Below the pieces are notes generated by a model. That model ran no database searches. It saw only the letters and a program-made list of their open reading frames with translations, and was not told the DNA's origin. Positions 36,389 through 46,053 of a stretch of 61,736 bases of DNA are shown here, piece by piece (positions within the stretch are counted from its first letter, which is position 1; each line of letters begins with the position of its first letter). The DNA is from an uncultured Saprospiraceae bacterium (GTDB taxonomy: Bacteria > Bacteroidota > Bacteroidia > Chitinophagales > Saprospiraceae), in assembly GCA_937923345.1 (NCBI GenBank), contig CAKZVJ010000033.1, forward strand, positions 1 to 61,736, read 5' to 3'. The translations under genes and the position numbers were made by a program.

Positions 36389-36540
36389 GCGCACCCGGTA
36401 GAAGCGATACGATGCTGACCAGAAGTACTATGAATGAAGGAGTCCTGACGGATGAGTGGATGAACGAATACTAAGGACGACTATCATGAATGTACTTATG
36501 GGTAGTGGAGTACAAGCGGATGACGGGTTAATGCGCCAAA
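36389..36540 (+). repeat. Structured intergenic element, copy 8 (divergent)
   Basis: AGTCC (36441-36445) pairs with GGAC (36475-36478). Hairpin 3 is TGTACT / AGTACA (36491-36514). The end GCGCCAAAAC resembles the CCCAAA end of other copies. An outer stem GCGCACCCG / CGGG...GCGC encloses the whole. The core differs from the others, so membership is tentative. Confidence 0.45.
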
Positions 36541-36564
36541 ACAAATAGCCAAGCAACAAAACAT

Positions 36565-37584
36565 CTATTTCTCATTTAACCAATCAAAAAATGACTCTAC
36601 TTCGTCTGGGTGTTCTAAGCACCATTTGTCAGCGCTCGCGTTGGCACCTTGCAGAATATAGTTGCAAAAGGTCTCGAAGTGATCGCTAGCAGTAAGCTTC
36701 TCAAAAAAGGGTATATAAAACTCCGTCCAGATGTCTTGCCTAGGGATTTCTAGGCTACCTAAACTTCCCAAAATAGCCTGTGAGTTCGTCATGAACAACA
36801 CTTCTTTGGGGATATCTTGTTGCTCCGTGGTACGCATGGCAGCCGATAAAAGACCAATCATCATTTCAGTAGAGGCATAAGGATTGTCATCATTGCCATC
36901 AATGAGAATGTTGATTTGATTCGCATCAATAGGGTCAGCGGAAACATCTCCACTTAGGGTCTCCGTTAACAATTTATAGGCATTCGCAGCGCGTTCTGAT
37001 TTTGGCTCCAAGAGGAGGAAGTAATAATTAGGCAATAAGGACTGGACTACTTCCTCTTTTCGTTTTTGAGCCAAAGCCAAATAAAGGTGGCTACTACTGT
37101 GCAATTGATTTTGCTGTATGGCAGCGATAAATTGATTAGTCGCTTCATCTAATTGGCCTAGTTTAAAGTAGTTGATGCCAAGATTAAAATTGAGTAGATA
37201 GTGGCCTTGGGTTTCCTTGAGCGCCTTATTGAAAAGCTTTATTGACTTTTTGGTTTTGCCTTGTTCATCCAAAACATTTCCCTTCACCATATAGGCTTCG
37301 ACCAAATGTTGATCTCTTTGCTTCAGTACTTTGTTGGCGTGAGAAAGGGCTTTCTTATAATCTGGTATTTCAGAATAGGTTAGCGCTAATTCATAATGTA
37401 CTAAGGTAGACTTAGGGTCTATATTTAGCGCCTTGGTATACTCTGCAATAGCTTTATCGTATTCTTTTTTGTCATGATAGAAGATGCCGTCCTGAACAAA
37501 CTGGCTTATCTTTTCTTCATCAGTTTGTGCGAGTGCATAAATTGAAATACTTAAAAAGATAGTAACAAGCAATAGTCTTTGCAT
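36565..37584 (-). CDS. TPR-repeat periplasmic protein
   Basis: The 339-residue product starts at the ATG at 37584, chosen over one 8 codons upstream because it gives the clean signal peptide MQRLLLVTIFLSISIYALAQ. Four or five TPRs follow (about 30-185; YDKAIAEYTKALNIDP, YKKALSHANKVLKQRD, TKKSIKLFNKALKETQ, LDEATNQFIAAIQQN). The C-terminal half is a non-TPR helical domain with LIDGNDDNPYASTEMMIG and MTNSQAILGSLGSLEIP. Probably a periplasmic or outer-membrane-associated scaffold. It lies 63 bases after the cytochrome gene in the same direction and may be its last operon partner. Confidence 0.8.
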   Translation of the reverse strand: MQRLLLVTIFLSISIYALAQTDEEKISQFVQDGIFYHDKKEYDKAIAEYTKALNIDPKSTLVHYELALTYSEIPDYKKALSHANKVLKQRDQHLVEAYMVKGNVLDEQGKTKKSIKLFNKALKETQGHYLLNFNLGINYFKLGQLDEATNQFIAAIQQNQLHSSSHLYLALAQKRKEEVVQSLLPNYYFLLLEPKSERAANAYKLLTETLSGDVSADPIDANQINILIDGNDDNPYASTEMMIGLLSAAMRTTEQQDIPKEVLFMTNSQAILGSLGSLEIPRQDIWTEFYIPFFEKLTASDHFETFCNYILQGANASADKWCLEHPDEVESFFDWLNEK

Positions 37585-37647
37585 GGTTTTTAGTTTTAGG
37601 ATAATCATCTAGGCAAACGTCAGAAAAACCTATATGCTTTGTTTCAA

Positions 37648-39591
37648 TTAAGGCCTCAATACTTTCTTAGTGATCTGAGTTCCGTCTTTAAAGAGAATTT
37701 TTAGATAGTACATGCCAGCCGTTTCTGGCAAATGGTACTGGCCATTGTGAAAAGGTAAGATATCACTACGGCCTGAATTGTCTGCGCAAGAAACTTGTTG
37801 TATTTGCTTCTCTGTTGCTATGTCTATTTTTCCATGAGTGGCTGGATTAGGATATATACGTACCGGCGTATCGCTCAGTTCATCTGCCGCAAGCGCATTC
37901 ACAAAAAGGTTGGCAATCGTATCACTCATCATGAGTATGGGTTCATTATCATTCGCCTCGAACATAGATCTAAAGGACGCAATCTCAGGCGTATTCGAAT
38001 CTAACATCGGTTGCAACCATCTTGGAGGCAAGGGTTGATAGTACACAGAAGCATATACATTGACAATGCCAGAATAGTTTTGGAGGGGTATCTTATAATG
38101 AACTATATCGGATCCTGCGCCCTCTAGGTTCTGGTCAAAATTAAAATCCTCATCTTGCAATGCGTTTCCAACAATAGTAACAGTATCATACGTACTATGA
38201 TTTTTGAAAAAACCACGGGGTGGAATCCTATTGTCCTTTAGGCCTACGAAAGCCTGCTCTAATAAGGTCGTGAATTTCCCTTCGCTATCACCAGTGACAA
38301 ACTCGTAAATCTGCACTTGGCTCTCATCATCAATCACATTATAATGAGGCTCAAACTCTGAGTCCAAATCATTCACCTCCCACTGATCATCAAATACACC
38401 ACTTCGGAAAAGAGTATCGCCAGATTCCGTCACCACCACAAACTGTAATACCGCTCTCCTACTCGGATATCCAGAAGGAAACTTATGTCCGGCAAGGTTT
38501 GTAATTTTTGCGGCAAATGAAATCGTGTCTCCGCTTTCTTCTACTAAGGATACATCAAGGTCTAAAGATCTTCGCTGCAACATATCTCGAGTAGCCGCAA
38601 TAGTCTCCTCAAAAGCCTCATCATCCGCATCAATGCCCAAGGCCTCTTTGTTGTCTTTCATCAGATTGAGCATAGTAACGTTGCCGCCTACCATCTCATG
38701 CAGCCCAAAAGGAGTGCGTCCTTCTAGGAAGGCAAAATTGGCAGAAATAACGATGGAGTCATTGAGCTGAGGAAGATGACAAGACTGACAGGTCCGCTTT
38801 TCTTCTCCCCTGGCGTAAATGGAATTTAACCACTCATGATAAGTAGCTTGCTCGGCAAAAAAATTATCCGTTTCGTTTCCTTGGACATCGTAGCTATTGG
38901 TCACTAGCGTATGACATCCTGCGCATAGCCCTTCATCGTTGATGTGTTCGCTAAACTCAGGTGTGAAGCCCACAAAGTCTGCCATAGGAGAAGCAAATGG
39001 AAACTCAAAAGGTCCATACATGACACGGGTGGTATCATAAATAAGTTCACCTGAAAAAAGACTGCCTAAATTTGTCTCTGACATCTGGTGGCAAGCCCCA
39101 CAGCTCACCCCGTCGAGACCGACGGTATCTATCAATAAATCGGCTATACTGTATAAACCATGCCCTCGCACATGATGCGTAAAGTGCCCCTGTGGAGCGT
39201 GACAAGAAGTACACTTGTCTTCTGTGGCAGCTTGGTGCTGTGGAAAGGTGGCCACCTCATGACTTACCTTCGCTCGCCAAAAAGGATCTTTGGCCGAATT
39301 AGCCATCATACTCGTCTGCCAATCATCAAAGACGTTGACATCATTTCCATCCCTATCTATATAGGCATTGCCCATAGGATCTTTACCATGACAACCCTCG
39401 CAGGCTGATCCAACTGGAAAAATCAAGGCACTGTCAACAGGAGCATGATTAGTGATAAAACCGAAATAGGCTCTCTCTTCTGCGGTATGAAAGTAAGTCG
39501 CTTTTTGACTGAGGGGCATAAAAGAAAAGAGTAGAATCATGCATATGATTCCTCCTCCAACCAGGTTTATATTTTTATGCCTTTTAATCAA
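37648..39591 (-). CDS. Pentaheme c-type cytochrome with T9SS type A C-terminal domain
   Basis: The 647-residue product has an N-terminal signal sequence (about 11-29) and five CxxCH haem sites: residues 64-68, 127-131, 164-168, 223-227 and 268-272. Many other His residues could be distal ligands (HHVRGHG, HEWL, HEMVGG). Residues about 330-560 form a beta-rich region without haem. The last 80 residues (YPNPATHGKIDIATEK ... PETAGMYYLKILFKDGTQITKKVLRP) are a type A T9SS sorting domain. Haem is attached in the periplasm, so the sorting tail implies that a folded cytochrome is then moved to the cell surface. An electron-transfer or multihaem reductase role is likely; the substrate is unknown. It follows miaE by 10 bases. 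Confidence 0.9.
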   Translation of the reverse strand: MIKRHKNINLVGGGIICMILLFSFMPLSQKATYFHTAEERAYFGFITNHAPVDSALIFPVGSACEGCHGKDPMGNAYIDRDGNDVNVFDDWQTSMMANSAKDPFWRAKVSHEVATFPQHQAATEDKCTSCHAPQGHFTHHVRGHGLYSIADLLIDTVGLDGVSCGACHQMSETNLGSLFSGELIYDTTRVMYGPFEFPFASPMADFVGFTPEFSEHINDEGLCAGCHTLVTNSYDVQGNETDNFFAEQATYHEWLNSIYARGEEKRTCQSCHLPQLNDSIVISANFAFLEGRTPFGLHEMVGGNVTMLNLMKDNKEALGIDADDEAFEETIAATRDMLQRRSLDLDVSLVEESGDTISFAAKITNLAGHKFPSGYPSRRAVLQFVVVTESGDTLFRSGVFDDQWEVNDLDSEFEPHYNVIDDESQVQIYEFVTGDSEGKFTTLLEQAFVGLKDNRIPPRGFFKNHSTYDTVTIVGNALQDEDFNFDQNLEGAGSDIVHYKIPLQNYSGIVNVYASVYYQPLPPRWLQPMLDSNTPEIASFRSMFEANDNEPILMMSDTIANLFVNALAADELSDTPVRIYPNPATHGKIDIATEKQIQQVSCADNSGRSDILPFHNGQYHLPETAGMYYLKILFKDGTQITKKVLRP

Positions 39592-39601
39592 AAGAAATGG
39601 C

Positions 39602-40216
39602 TTAGTGCATACGGTCGCCCCGTATTTCTATGTTTTTTAATATTTCTGCCTCGTAGTCCAAAAACTCCTGCCATCTAGCCAGTACTCGTTTTTCCCCGCC
39701 ATACTCTTTTGCCAAGTCTAAAAACAAACGGTAATGACCGGCTTCTGAGACCATAAATTTGTGATAAAATTCTCGCATACGCTCTTCTTCCAAATGCAAG
39801 GAAAGTAGTCTAAAGCGTTCACACGATCTTGCTTCTATGAGCGCATTGATCAATAAGCGATCAATAAATCGACCTTCTGGATCTCCCCCTTTTTGTTGAA
39901 AATCAAGCAACTTATTTACGTACTCATCTTTACGCTGTTTACCGAGTTTGAGTCCACGCTTATCTAGCTCCGCAAGTACTTGTCTAAAATGCCCCCACTC
40001 CTCCGTCACGATGGGTGCCAACTCTCTGACCATTCGCTCTCGCTCTGGATTTTTTTGGATCAAGGTAATACAGCTGGTTGCTGCCTTCTGTTCGCAGTAT
40101 GCATGATCGGTCAGTACATCCTCCAGCTTCATTTCCGCCAAATTTACCCATCTTGGATCAGTAGGCAATTTCAATCCTAACATTTGAAGGCTATCGCTTT
40201 CACTTAATTCTGCCAT
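39602..40216 (-). CDS. miaE: tRNA-(ms2io6A)-hydroxylase
   Basis: The 204-residue protein fits the MiaE family: a four-helix di-iron fold with ligands in DHAYCEQKAA, VTEEWGHF, ALIEARSCERF and VSEAGHYRLF. It hydroxylates the isopentenyl group of ms2i6A at position 37 of some tRNAs, using O2, in the cytoplasm. It begins one base after the stop of the upstream lysine-rich gene and is followed within 10 bases by the cytochrome gene. The operon mix looks incidental. miaA and miaB are not in the window. Confidence 0.93.
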   Translation of the reverse strand: MAELSESDSLQMLGLKLPTDPRWVNLAEMKLEDVLTDHAYCEQKAATSCITLIQKNPERERMVRELAPIVTEEWGHFRQVLAELDKRGLKLGKQRKDEYVNKLLDFQQKGGDPEGRFIDRLLINALIEARSCERFRLLSLHLEEERMREFYHKFMVSEAGHYRLFLDLAKEYGGEKRVLARWQEFLDYEAEILKNIEIRGDRMH

Positions 40217-40217
40217 A

Positions 40218-41678
40218 TTATTTATCTAAGCAATTCAATTGGTTTATTAAAAAATCAGTTTCATAGATCGTGTAATCTTCATAGCCTGTACTCCACACTA
40301 AACGTACCATATCAATATCTACTTTAGACAAAGTCTTGACATGTTCATTTGGTATGAGATACTGCGCTTTGTACAACACTTCCTTTTTTAATGGATCTAA
40401 GAAACCATAATCTGTCTTATTGTTATACAGATTCACAGTAGTCCCATCTACTAGCTTTAATGAAAGTAAACCTTGTTTTTCTATACTTCCGTAACTTCTT
40501 TGCGCAGTCTCTGATGCTACAGTTACTTCTATACACACAAACTTATATCCACCTGCTACAGCACTCATGTAAGCTTCGCATTCAATCATATCTCCTTCCT
40601 CAAAATAAGATCTCATTTTATCACTTGTGAAAGAGAAAAAAGGACTTTTTCCCAAGTCAATTCTTCTTTTACCGCTGAAGGTGTCTTTACCCTCAAAAAC
40701 GATATTGCAATCTGGCACTGAAGCCTTCTCCACATCTGGCCTACTACTAGGGTAAGAGACTTGATAAGCCTGTGCCTTTTTAGCCTTACTTTCCGCATAC
40801 TCACCATTAGATTTATGCTTAGCTTTGCCTTTAGTCGGAGGCGAGGTGATTTTTGCCTGCTTACCTTTTTTAGATTTCTTAGCTTTAAAAACTTTCTGAT
40901 TAGACCTTGACTTCTTGTTTGTTTGCGAAATCACATATGCCTCTTCCTCAATAACAGGCACTGACTCAAAATCTTTGTTATACTTATTAGCCAATTTAGT
41001 ATACGCCTTAGCGTATAGACCTGGATCTTTATTCAAAATTGACTCATAAGCGCGACGTTGTCTGAGTAAAACTTTATTTTGATCACGTGCTAGCTTGAGT
41101 CTTAACTTTGCCTCTTTGCGCTTTGCTGACAGAGCATTCAACTTACTTTTGTCGAGCTTTCTTTTCTTAGCCAGAGAAAGCTCTTTATCATATTTTTGAG
41201 TAGCAAAATTGGCTATCCTTTCTTTCTCAAAAGCCATGCTTTGTTTATCCCTAATGCTTAAAATTTCTTTGTTAATTATTCGCTTGTAGTTTTGGCCTGA
41301 GGTGATAGAAGTGGATGCATTTTTATCCTTTTTCTTTTTGGGCTTATTGGTAGCATAGGATTTACTCTTCTTAGGCTTATCCTTTTTGACCTTCCCTGTC
41401 TTCACCTTGGCCACTTTATCCTTTTTTACTTTTGAGGATTTTTTTGGTTTGGTCGCTTTGGGCTTCTTTGCCTTTTCTGTAACGGTATTTAATAAGGCTA
41501 CATCAGCAGGATCATTCTCATCAAAGTATCTCCAGGATCCATCGGCGTAGAGCACTATCTTCTCACCATTCTGATTTTGACTGATGGTTTGCGCTGCCAT
41601 ATATGATGTTCCTGCAAGCATGAAAAGCAGGGCCAAAATCCAGGATTTATGCGAACTATGTAAGCTGTTTAGTTTCAA
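40218..41678 (-). CDS. Secreted lysine-rich protein of unknown function
   Basis: The 486-residue product has a signal peptide (1-30, YMAAQ), then NGEKIVLYADGSWRYFDENDP, a short motif seen in many Bacteroidota secreted proteins. Residues about 70-125 and 265-310 are Lys-rich low complexity (PKKSSKVKKDKVAKVKTG; KAKKSKKGKQAK). Between them lies a long charged helix (about 140-235), probably a coiled coil. The last 160 residues form a globular domain with NIVFEGKDTFSGKRRIDLG and DYTIYETDFLIN. The extreme positive charge suggests binding to anionic surface or nucleic acid, which is inference. Its promoter is the minus-strand box at 41774-41781. Confidence 0.75.
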   Translation of the reverse strand: MKLNSLHSSHKSWILALLFMLAGTSYMAAQTISQNQNGEKIVLYADGSWRYFDENDPADVALLNTVTEKAKKPKATKPKKSSKVKKDKVAKVKTGKVKKDKPKKSKSYATNKPKKKKDKNASTSITSGQNYKRIINKEILSIRDKQSMAFEKERIANFATQKYDKELSLAKKRKLDKSKLNALSAKRKEAKLRLKLARDQNKVLLRQRRAYESILNKDPGLYAKAYTKLANKYNKDFESVPVIEEEAYVISQTNKKSRSNQKVFKAKKSKKGKQAKITSPPTKGKAKHKSNGEYAESKAKKAQAYQVSYPSSRPDVEKASVPDCNIVFEGKDTFSGKRRIDLGKSPFFSFTSDKMRSYFEEGDMIECEAYMSAVAGGYKFVCIEVTVASETAQRSYGSIEKQGLLSLKLVDGTTVNLYNNKTDYGFLDPLKKEVLYKAQYLIPNEHVKTLSKVDIDMVRLVWSTGYEDYTIYETDFLINQLNCLDK

Positions 41679-41773
41679 TTTATTGCGTTTTATGTAAACC
41701 GGTACTTTAGGTAAACTAGATTATACTAAGGTATAACGCTAATGTACATAATATATCGTTCGAATAATTTACA

Positions 41774-41804
41774 CAAATGTAAGTTTATCCTGTTTTTTTA
41801 ACAA
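41774..41804 (-). promoter_or_regulatory. Promoter of the lysine-rich gene operon
   Basis: On the minus strand, TTG (41804-41802), a 20-base spacer and TACATTTG (41781-41774) match the -33/-7 pattern. The start codon lies 95 bases downstream. Confidence 0.6.
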
Positions 41805-41851
41805 TAATTGGATAGTATCCCTTTTATTTGTGTTCAAAATTTCCCCTTTCA

Positions 41852-44008
41852 ATGGTTACTACAACAATAAACAAACTACTGCTTTTCTGCTTTACATTCT
41901 CTTTTATAGTTAGCTGCCAAACAGACTTTAGTCAAAAAATGGACAAATCAGTATTCTCCTACCCAACCACCACCAAATTGGATGCTTTTGACATGTTTCA
42001 CGGAGAGAAAGTACCAGATCCATATAAGTGGCTCGAAGATGACCGCAGTAAAGAAACTGTTGCTTGGGTAAAGTCTCAAAATGATTTGAGTGGGGACTAT
42101 ATGAGTTACCTTCCGCAGCGTAAGGCTATTCACAATAGACTCAAATCACTTTGGGCTTACGAGCGATACCAGAACCCAACCAAAGTAGGAGAATACTATT
42201 ATTACCTAAAAAATGATGGTCTACAAAATCAAGACGTGCTCTACAAACAAAAGGGACTTGAAGGAGAGCCAATTGTCCTCTTAGATCCAAATACATTTTC
42301 GGCTGATGGCACAGCCTCCCTGGGCGCGATAAATTTCAGTCCTAATGGAAAATACCTTGCTTATCAAAAATCTGTTGGTGGCTCTGATTGGCATGAAGTG
42401 AACGTACTTGATTTGGAAACAGGTAAAAAACTCACCGACAAAATTGAGTGGGTTAAATTTTCTCAAGTAAGTTGGACCGACAATGGCTTTTATCATTCTC
42501 GCTACCCAGCCCCTAAAAAAGGACAAGAAAAAACAAGTTTAGCACAAAATCAAATGGTATACTTTCACAAAATAGGGACGGAAAGTTCAGATGATGAGAC
42601 CGTCTATTTTGATAGAGCAAATCCTATCCGTGGGTTCAATATTTTCACTTCCGAAGATGACAGCATCCAAGTATTACAGAGTTGGGAGAGTACCAGTGGA
42701 AACGCGCTTTCGATCAGAACCAACAAAGATCATGGTTTTGCTCCTATCATAGAATCCTTCGACCATGATTATGAATACATCGGGCATCTGAATAAAGACC
42801 TTTACTTTCTAACTAATGGAGGAGCATTAAATAAAAAAATCGTCAAGATAAATACAGCTAACATTGAAAACCCTATTTGGGAAACGGTGATCAACGAGGC
42901 TGAAGACGCCATTTCATCGGCGTCAATTTATGGCAACAATTTAGTGTTGAATTATATTCATAATGCTGCTAGCAAGATTAGGATATTCAATACGGAGGGC
43001 AAACTTATTCATGAAGTAAAATTGCCTGGCATCGGCACAGTGCAATCTATGTCTGGTACAAAAAAAGAAAAGCAAGCCTTTTTCTCCTTCGCTTCCTACA
43101 CGCAGCCTACTTCTATTTATACTTTAGATATAGATAGCGGTCAGATTAGTCCATATAAAATTCCAAAAATCAATTTTGACTCTGACAAATATGTTACAAA
43201 GCAGGAAGTATTCACTAGCAAAGATGGTACTAAAATACCTATGTTTATTTCTCACAAAAAAGGCTTAAAAATGGATGGTCAACGACCTACCATGTTGTAC
43301 GGATACGGAGGATTTAACATCTCCATTTTACCAAGTTTCAATACCTCTCGGCTCTCTATGGCGCCCGTCATGATGGAAAACGATGGCATCTTTGCAGTAG
43401 CCAATATTAGAGGCGGTGGAGAATTTGGAAGCGATTGGCATAAAGCGGGCACTAAAGAAAACAAGCAAAATGTTTTTGATGATTTTATTGCTGCAGCGGA
43501 GCATTTGATAGAAAAGGGCTACACCTCTTCTGACAAACTAGCCGCCTACGGGCGCTCCAATGGAGGGCTACTGATAGGCGCATGTATGACACAGCGACCT
43601 GATTTATTCAAGGTGGCATTGCCAGCGGTGGGCGTCCTAGACATGCTCCACTATGAGCAATATACGATAGGTTGGGCATGGGCTAGCGATTATGGATCCG
43701 TCAAAGAAGAGAAAGCGTATCGTTATTTGAAAGCCTACTCCCCTGTACATAATGCCACTCCACAAGAGTACCCAGCAACCTTAGTGACCACTGCAGATCA
43801 CGACGATAGGGTCGTGCCCGCTCACTCATTCAAGTTTACGGCCGCCTTACAAGAGGCACAGACCGGGGATGATCCCATTATGATTCGGGTAGGTATTAGC
43901 GCCGGTCATGGGGATGGCAAATCCACGGAAGAGAAAATAAACGAAGCAGCAGATGTTTTAGCTTTCACGTTTTACAATTTTGGGCTCGATGTTTACGAGC
44001 AGCGCTAA
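41852..44008 (+). CDS. Prolyl oligopeptidase family lipoprotein (S9A)
   Basis: The 718-residue product starts at the ATG at 41852; a TTG 8 codons upstream is less likely. The signal MVTTTINKLLLFCFTFSFIVSC ends in a lipobox, so it is probably a lipoprotein. Residues about 35-100 match the prolyl oligopeptidase start (DMFHGEKVPDPYKWLEDD), followed by a propeller and an alpha/beta-hydrolase domain with Ser569 in GRSNGG, Asp652 in HDDRV and His686 in AGHGDG. It cleaves short peptides after proline, here probably in the periplasm or at the outer membrane. It is distinct from the cytosolic ptrB-like enzyme at 10737. Confidence 0.9.
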   Translation: MVTTTINKLLLFCFTFSFIVSCQTDFSQKMDKSVFSYPTTTKLDAFDMFHGEKVPDPYKWLEDDRSKETVAWVKSQNDLSGDYMSYLPQRKAIHNRLKSLWAYERYQNPTKVGEYYYYLKNDGLQNQDVLYKQKGLEGEPIVLLDPNTFSADGTASLGAINFSPNGKYLAYQKSVGGSDWHEVNVLDLETGKKLTDKIEWVKFSQVSWTDNGFYHSRYPAPKKGQEKTSLAQNQMVYFHKIGTESSDDETVYFDRANPIRGFNIFTSEDDSIQVLQSWESTSGNALSIRTNKDHGFAPIIESFDHDYEYIGHLNKDLYFLTNGGALNKKIVKINTANIENPIWETVINEAEDAISSASIYGNNLVLNYIHNAASKIRIFNTEGKLIHEVKLPGIGTVQSMSGTKKEKQAFFSFASYTQPTSIYTLDIDSGQISPYKIPKINFDSDKYVTKQEVFTSKDGTKIPMFISHKKGLKMDGQRPTMLYGYGGFNISILPSFNTSRLSMAPVMMENDGIFAVANIRGGGEFGSDWHKAGTKENKQNVFDDFIAAAEHLIEKGYTSSDKLAAYGRSNGGLLIGACMTQRPDLFKVALPAVGVLDMLHYEQYTIGWAWASDYGSVKEEKAYRYLKAYSPVHNATPQEYPATLVTTADHDDRVVPAHSFKFTAALQEAQTGDDPIMIRVGISAGHGDGKSTEEKINEAADVLAFTFYNFGLDVYEQR

Positions 44009-44054
44009 ACTATTTCTCCAAAAAACTCAATATAGTATATAAACTAATACGCCC

Positions 44055-44585
44055 ATGATTTTGCATCGAGTAGAAGAATTTCAATTGACCACCGCTATAC
44101 ACGCAAAGATTAGGTCACTACTCGCATTATCCTTTGAGGACTACCCTAACAATAGAAACTTTCTTCACCAGACTCCGAGCTTTAGATACTTGATGTTAGA
44201 TGATAAATCCTTGATAGGACATATGGCTGTAGATCATAGAGTCATTCAATTAGATGGAGAAACCCTTTCGATTTTTGGTATCACAGACCTTTGTGTACAT
44301 CCCGAACACCAACATCAGCACAGTGCGTCCAATATGCTCGCAGAGTTGGAGGATTTAGCAAAGTCACACGACGTAGACGCCCTATTGCTTTTTACCAATT
44401 TATTTCCTCTGTATCTCAAACTAGGCTTCACCAAACAGCCCAACAAATGCCGCTGGCTAATGATTCAAAATGATGTTAGTCTTGGTGTCGCCCGCCGTTC
44501 CTTGGAAGATTGCCTAATGGTCAAAATGTTGTCCGATAAAAAATGGACAGAGGGCGAGGTAGATTTATTAGGGCACGTATTTTAG
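44055..44585 (+). CDS. GNAT-family N-acetyltransferase
   Basis: The 176-residue product shows the GNAT fold: SIFGITDLCVHPEHQHQHSASNMLAELEDLAKSHDVDALLLFTN spans beta-4, the acetyl-CoA loop (degenerate Q/R-x-x-x-x-A form: HQHQHSAS) and helix 3, followed by YLKLGF. It transfers an acetyl group from CoA to an unknown amine. It starts 46 bases after the prolyl oligopeptidase, with no clear promoter, so it may share that transcript. Confidence 0.78.
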   Translation: MILHRVEEFQLTTAIHAKIRSLLALSFEDYPNNRNFLHQTPSFRYLMLDDKSLIGHMAVDHRVIQLDGETLSIFGITDLCVHPEHQHQHSASNMLAELEDLAKSHDVDALLLFTNLFPLYLKLGFTKQPNKCRWLMIQNDVSLGVARRSLEDCLMVKMLSDKKWTEGEVDLLGHVF

Positions 44586-44601
44586 CATCTTATTTTTTTT
44601 G

Positions 44602-44749
44602 TTTGGGGGTGCCTCTGATGCATCACCCTTCACCACGCCCAACACGCCCAACACGGGTGCCACAGCAGAGTCGGGTCATCCATGACTTCGCTTCGCTACG
44701 GTCCTTCAGCTGCCTGCCGGCGAGCTTCGGACTGGGGTGAAAATACCCC
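44602..44749 (-). repeat. Structured intergenic element, copy 6 (minus)
   Basis: On the minus strand: hairpin 1 GGGGTATTTTCACCCC (44749-44734), AGTCC (44733-44729), a GC-rich hairpin, GGACCGTAGCGAAGCGAAGT, CATGGATGACCC, hairpin 3 closed by CTCTG / CAGAG, then CACCCCCAAAC. It points at the 3' end of the GNAT gene. The rest of the spacer to 45035 holds no ORF; an isolated TATTTTTG at 44797-44804 has no gene after it. Confidence 0.75.
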
Positions 44750-45035
44750 ATCATTCCTACCCCTCACCCGAAAAACTTCAACAACAAAAGACCTTCTATT
44801 TTTGTATGATAAATTATAATATAGTCTATTCATCAACTCTTACAACTTCGATCAACTCAAAAAAATAATTCCTAAATAGGAGACTGATTTTGGACACGAA
44901 TTTCCTTTTATCGAATTGTTAGTATAACAAGTAAAAGAATAATTACAGAACCTATATCTATTGCTTGTATATCCAGCAAGCGTTAATACTTTTAGTCTTT
45001 ATTTGGATAACTCCAAAGTAATATTAGAGGGATAT

Positions 45036-45869
45036 TTATGCCTGCTCTAATTCAAAAATAGTAATCTCAGGCCGCATATTAAATCGAACTTGGTGAAGAT
45101 GCCCTAGCGCCCTATTGATATAAAGCGTTCTGCCGTCATTCAGTGCTATCTCACCTGCAGAATATCGTTTATTTTTTACGGGTAGCATTGGAGCAGGTAG
45201 AAAGGGAGGCTTACATTGTCCTCCATGAGTATGCCCAGATAGTATCCAGCCCTTATGCTCCTTCCATACCATTAGATCACATACATCAGGATTATGGCAT
45301 AGCACAATATTAGACTTACTTGAATCGTAGTAATTCATCACTTTTAGTGGGGCAAAATTTGGGCCCCAATAATCATCAAATCCTATAAAATTTAGGCCAT
45401 TATATTCCTTCTGGGTATTTTTCAATACATCAATTCCGGCATCTTGCAGTTGGAATGTAATTTTATTTGCAACAGATTGTTCTTTCCACTTGTCTCCATA
45501 ATCATGATTTCCTAGCACACCTACAGTAGCCAGCTTGCCCTTCACCGTATGCTTAAGAACTTCTGCTAACTGATTGTATTGCTCGGGTCCTTCGTAACTA
45601 ACATAGTCACCTGTGTAAGCGACAAAATCAGGGTTGTACTTCTGTGCCTCTTTGAAAGACTCAATGATGTATCCGTAGTCAAATCTATTCCCCACATGTA
45701 CATCGCTTATCTGCATCAATGTCTTCCCTACTAGATGCGCTGGAAGATTTTTGACTGGCATTTGCTTACGTACAAACTCTAACCAAAAAGGTTCCACTTG
45801 CCAAGTATACAAACCTGTCAGACCCACTAGACTCCAAAAGGATCGTCCCATAAACTTTCTTCTATTCAT
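45036..45869 (-). CDS. Metallophosphoesterase (YkuE/YaeI-like)
   Basis: The 277-residue protein has the calcineurin-like motifs DVHVGNR, GDYVSYEG, GNHDYG, LCHNPDVCD and SGHTHGGQ. The N-terminus (MNRRKFMGRSFWSLVGLTGLY) looks like a Tat-type or uncleaved membrane anchor, as in YkuE. It probably hydrolyses phosphodiester or lipid pyrophosphate bonds at the outer face of the membrane, as the LpxH/YaeI-like members do; the substrate is inference. It is alone, with no clear promoter box. Confidence 0.88.
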   Translation of the reverse strand: MNRRKFMGRSFWSLVGLTGLYTWQVEPFWLEFVRKQMPVKNLPAHLVGKTLMQISDVHVGNRFDYGYIIESFKEAQKYNPDFVAYTGDYVSYEGPEQYNQLAEVLKHTVKGKLATVGVLGNHDYGDKWKEQSVANKITFQLQDAGIDVLKNTQKEYNGLNFIGFDDYWGPNFAPLKVMNYYDSSKSNIVLCHNPDVCDLMVWKEHKGWILSGHTHGGQCKPPFLPAPMLPVKNKRYSAGEIALNDGRTLYINRALGHLHQVRFNMRPEITIFELEQA

Positions 45870-46053
45870 TACGGATAATTATTTGGCGTAGACACTCAAA
45901 AACTTTCATGGCACCGCTATTAACCTCTGAATTGAGATAGAATCAATTTTAATACTGAAAGACACGCTAAGACCGAGGCCTGCTTATATACCATATTTTG
46001 TTTTTATCCAATGAATGCGGTTGATAGAGGTTTCTTATATTCATTCAATATCC

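Noticed and set aside
36437-36480. CTGACGGATGAG...GAACGAA in copy 8, reminiscent of a hammerhead ribozyme
   Set aside because: The conserved CTGATGA and GAAA cores are not matched and the required three stems do not form.
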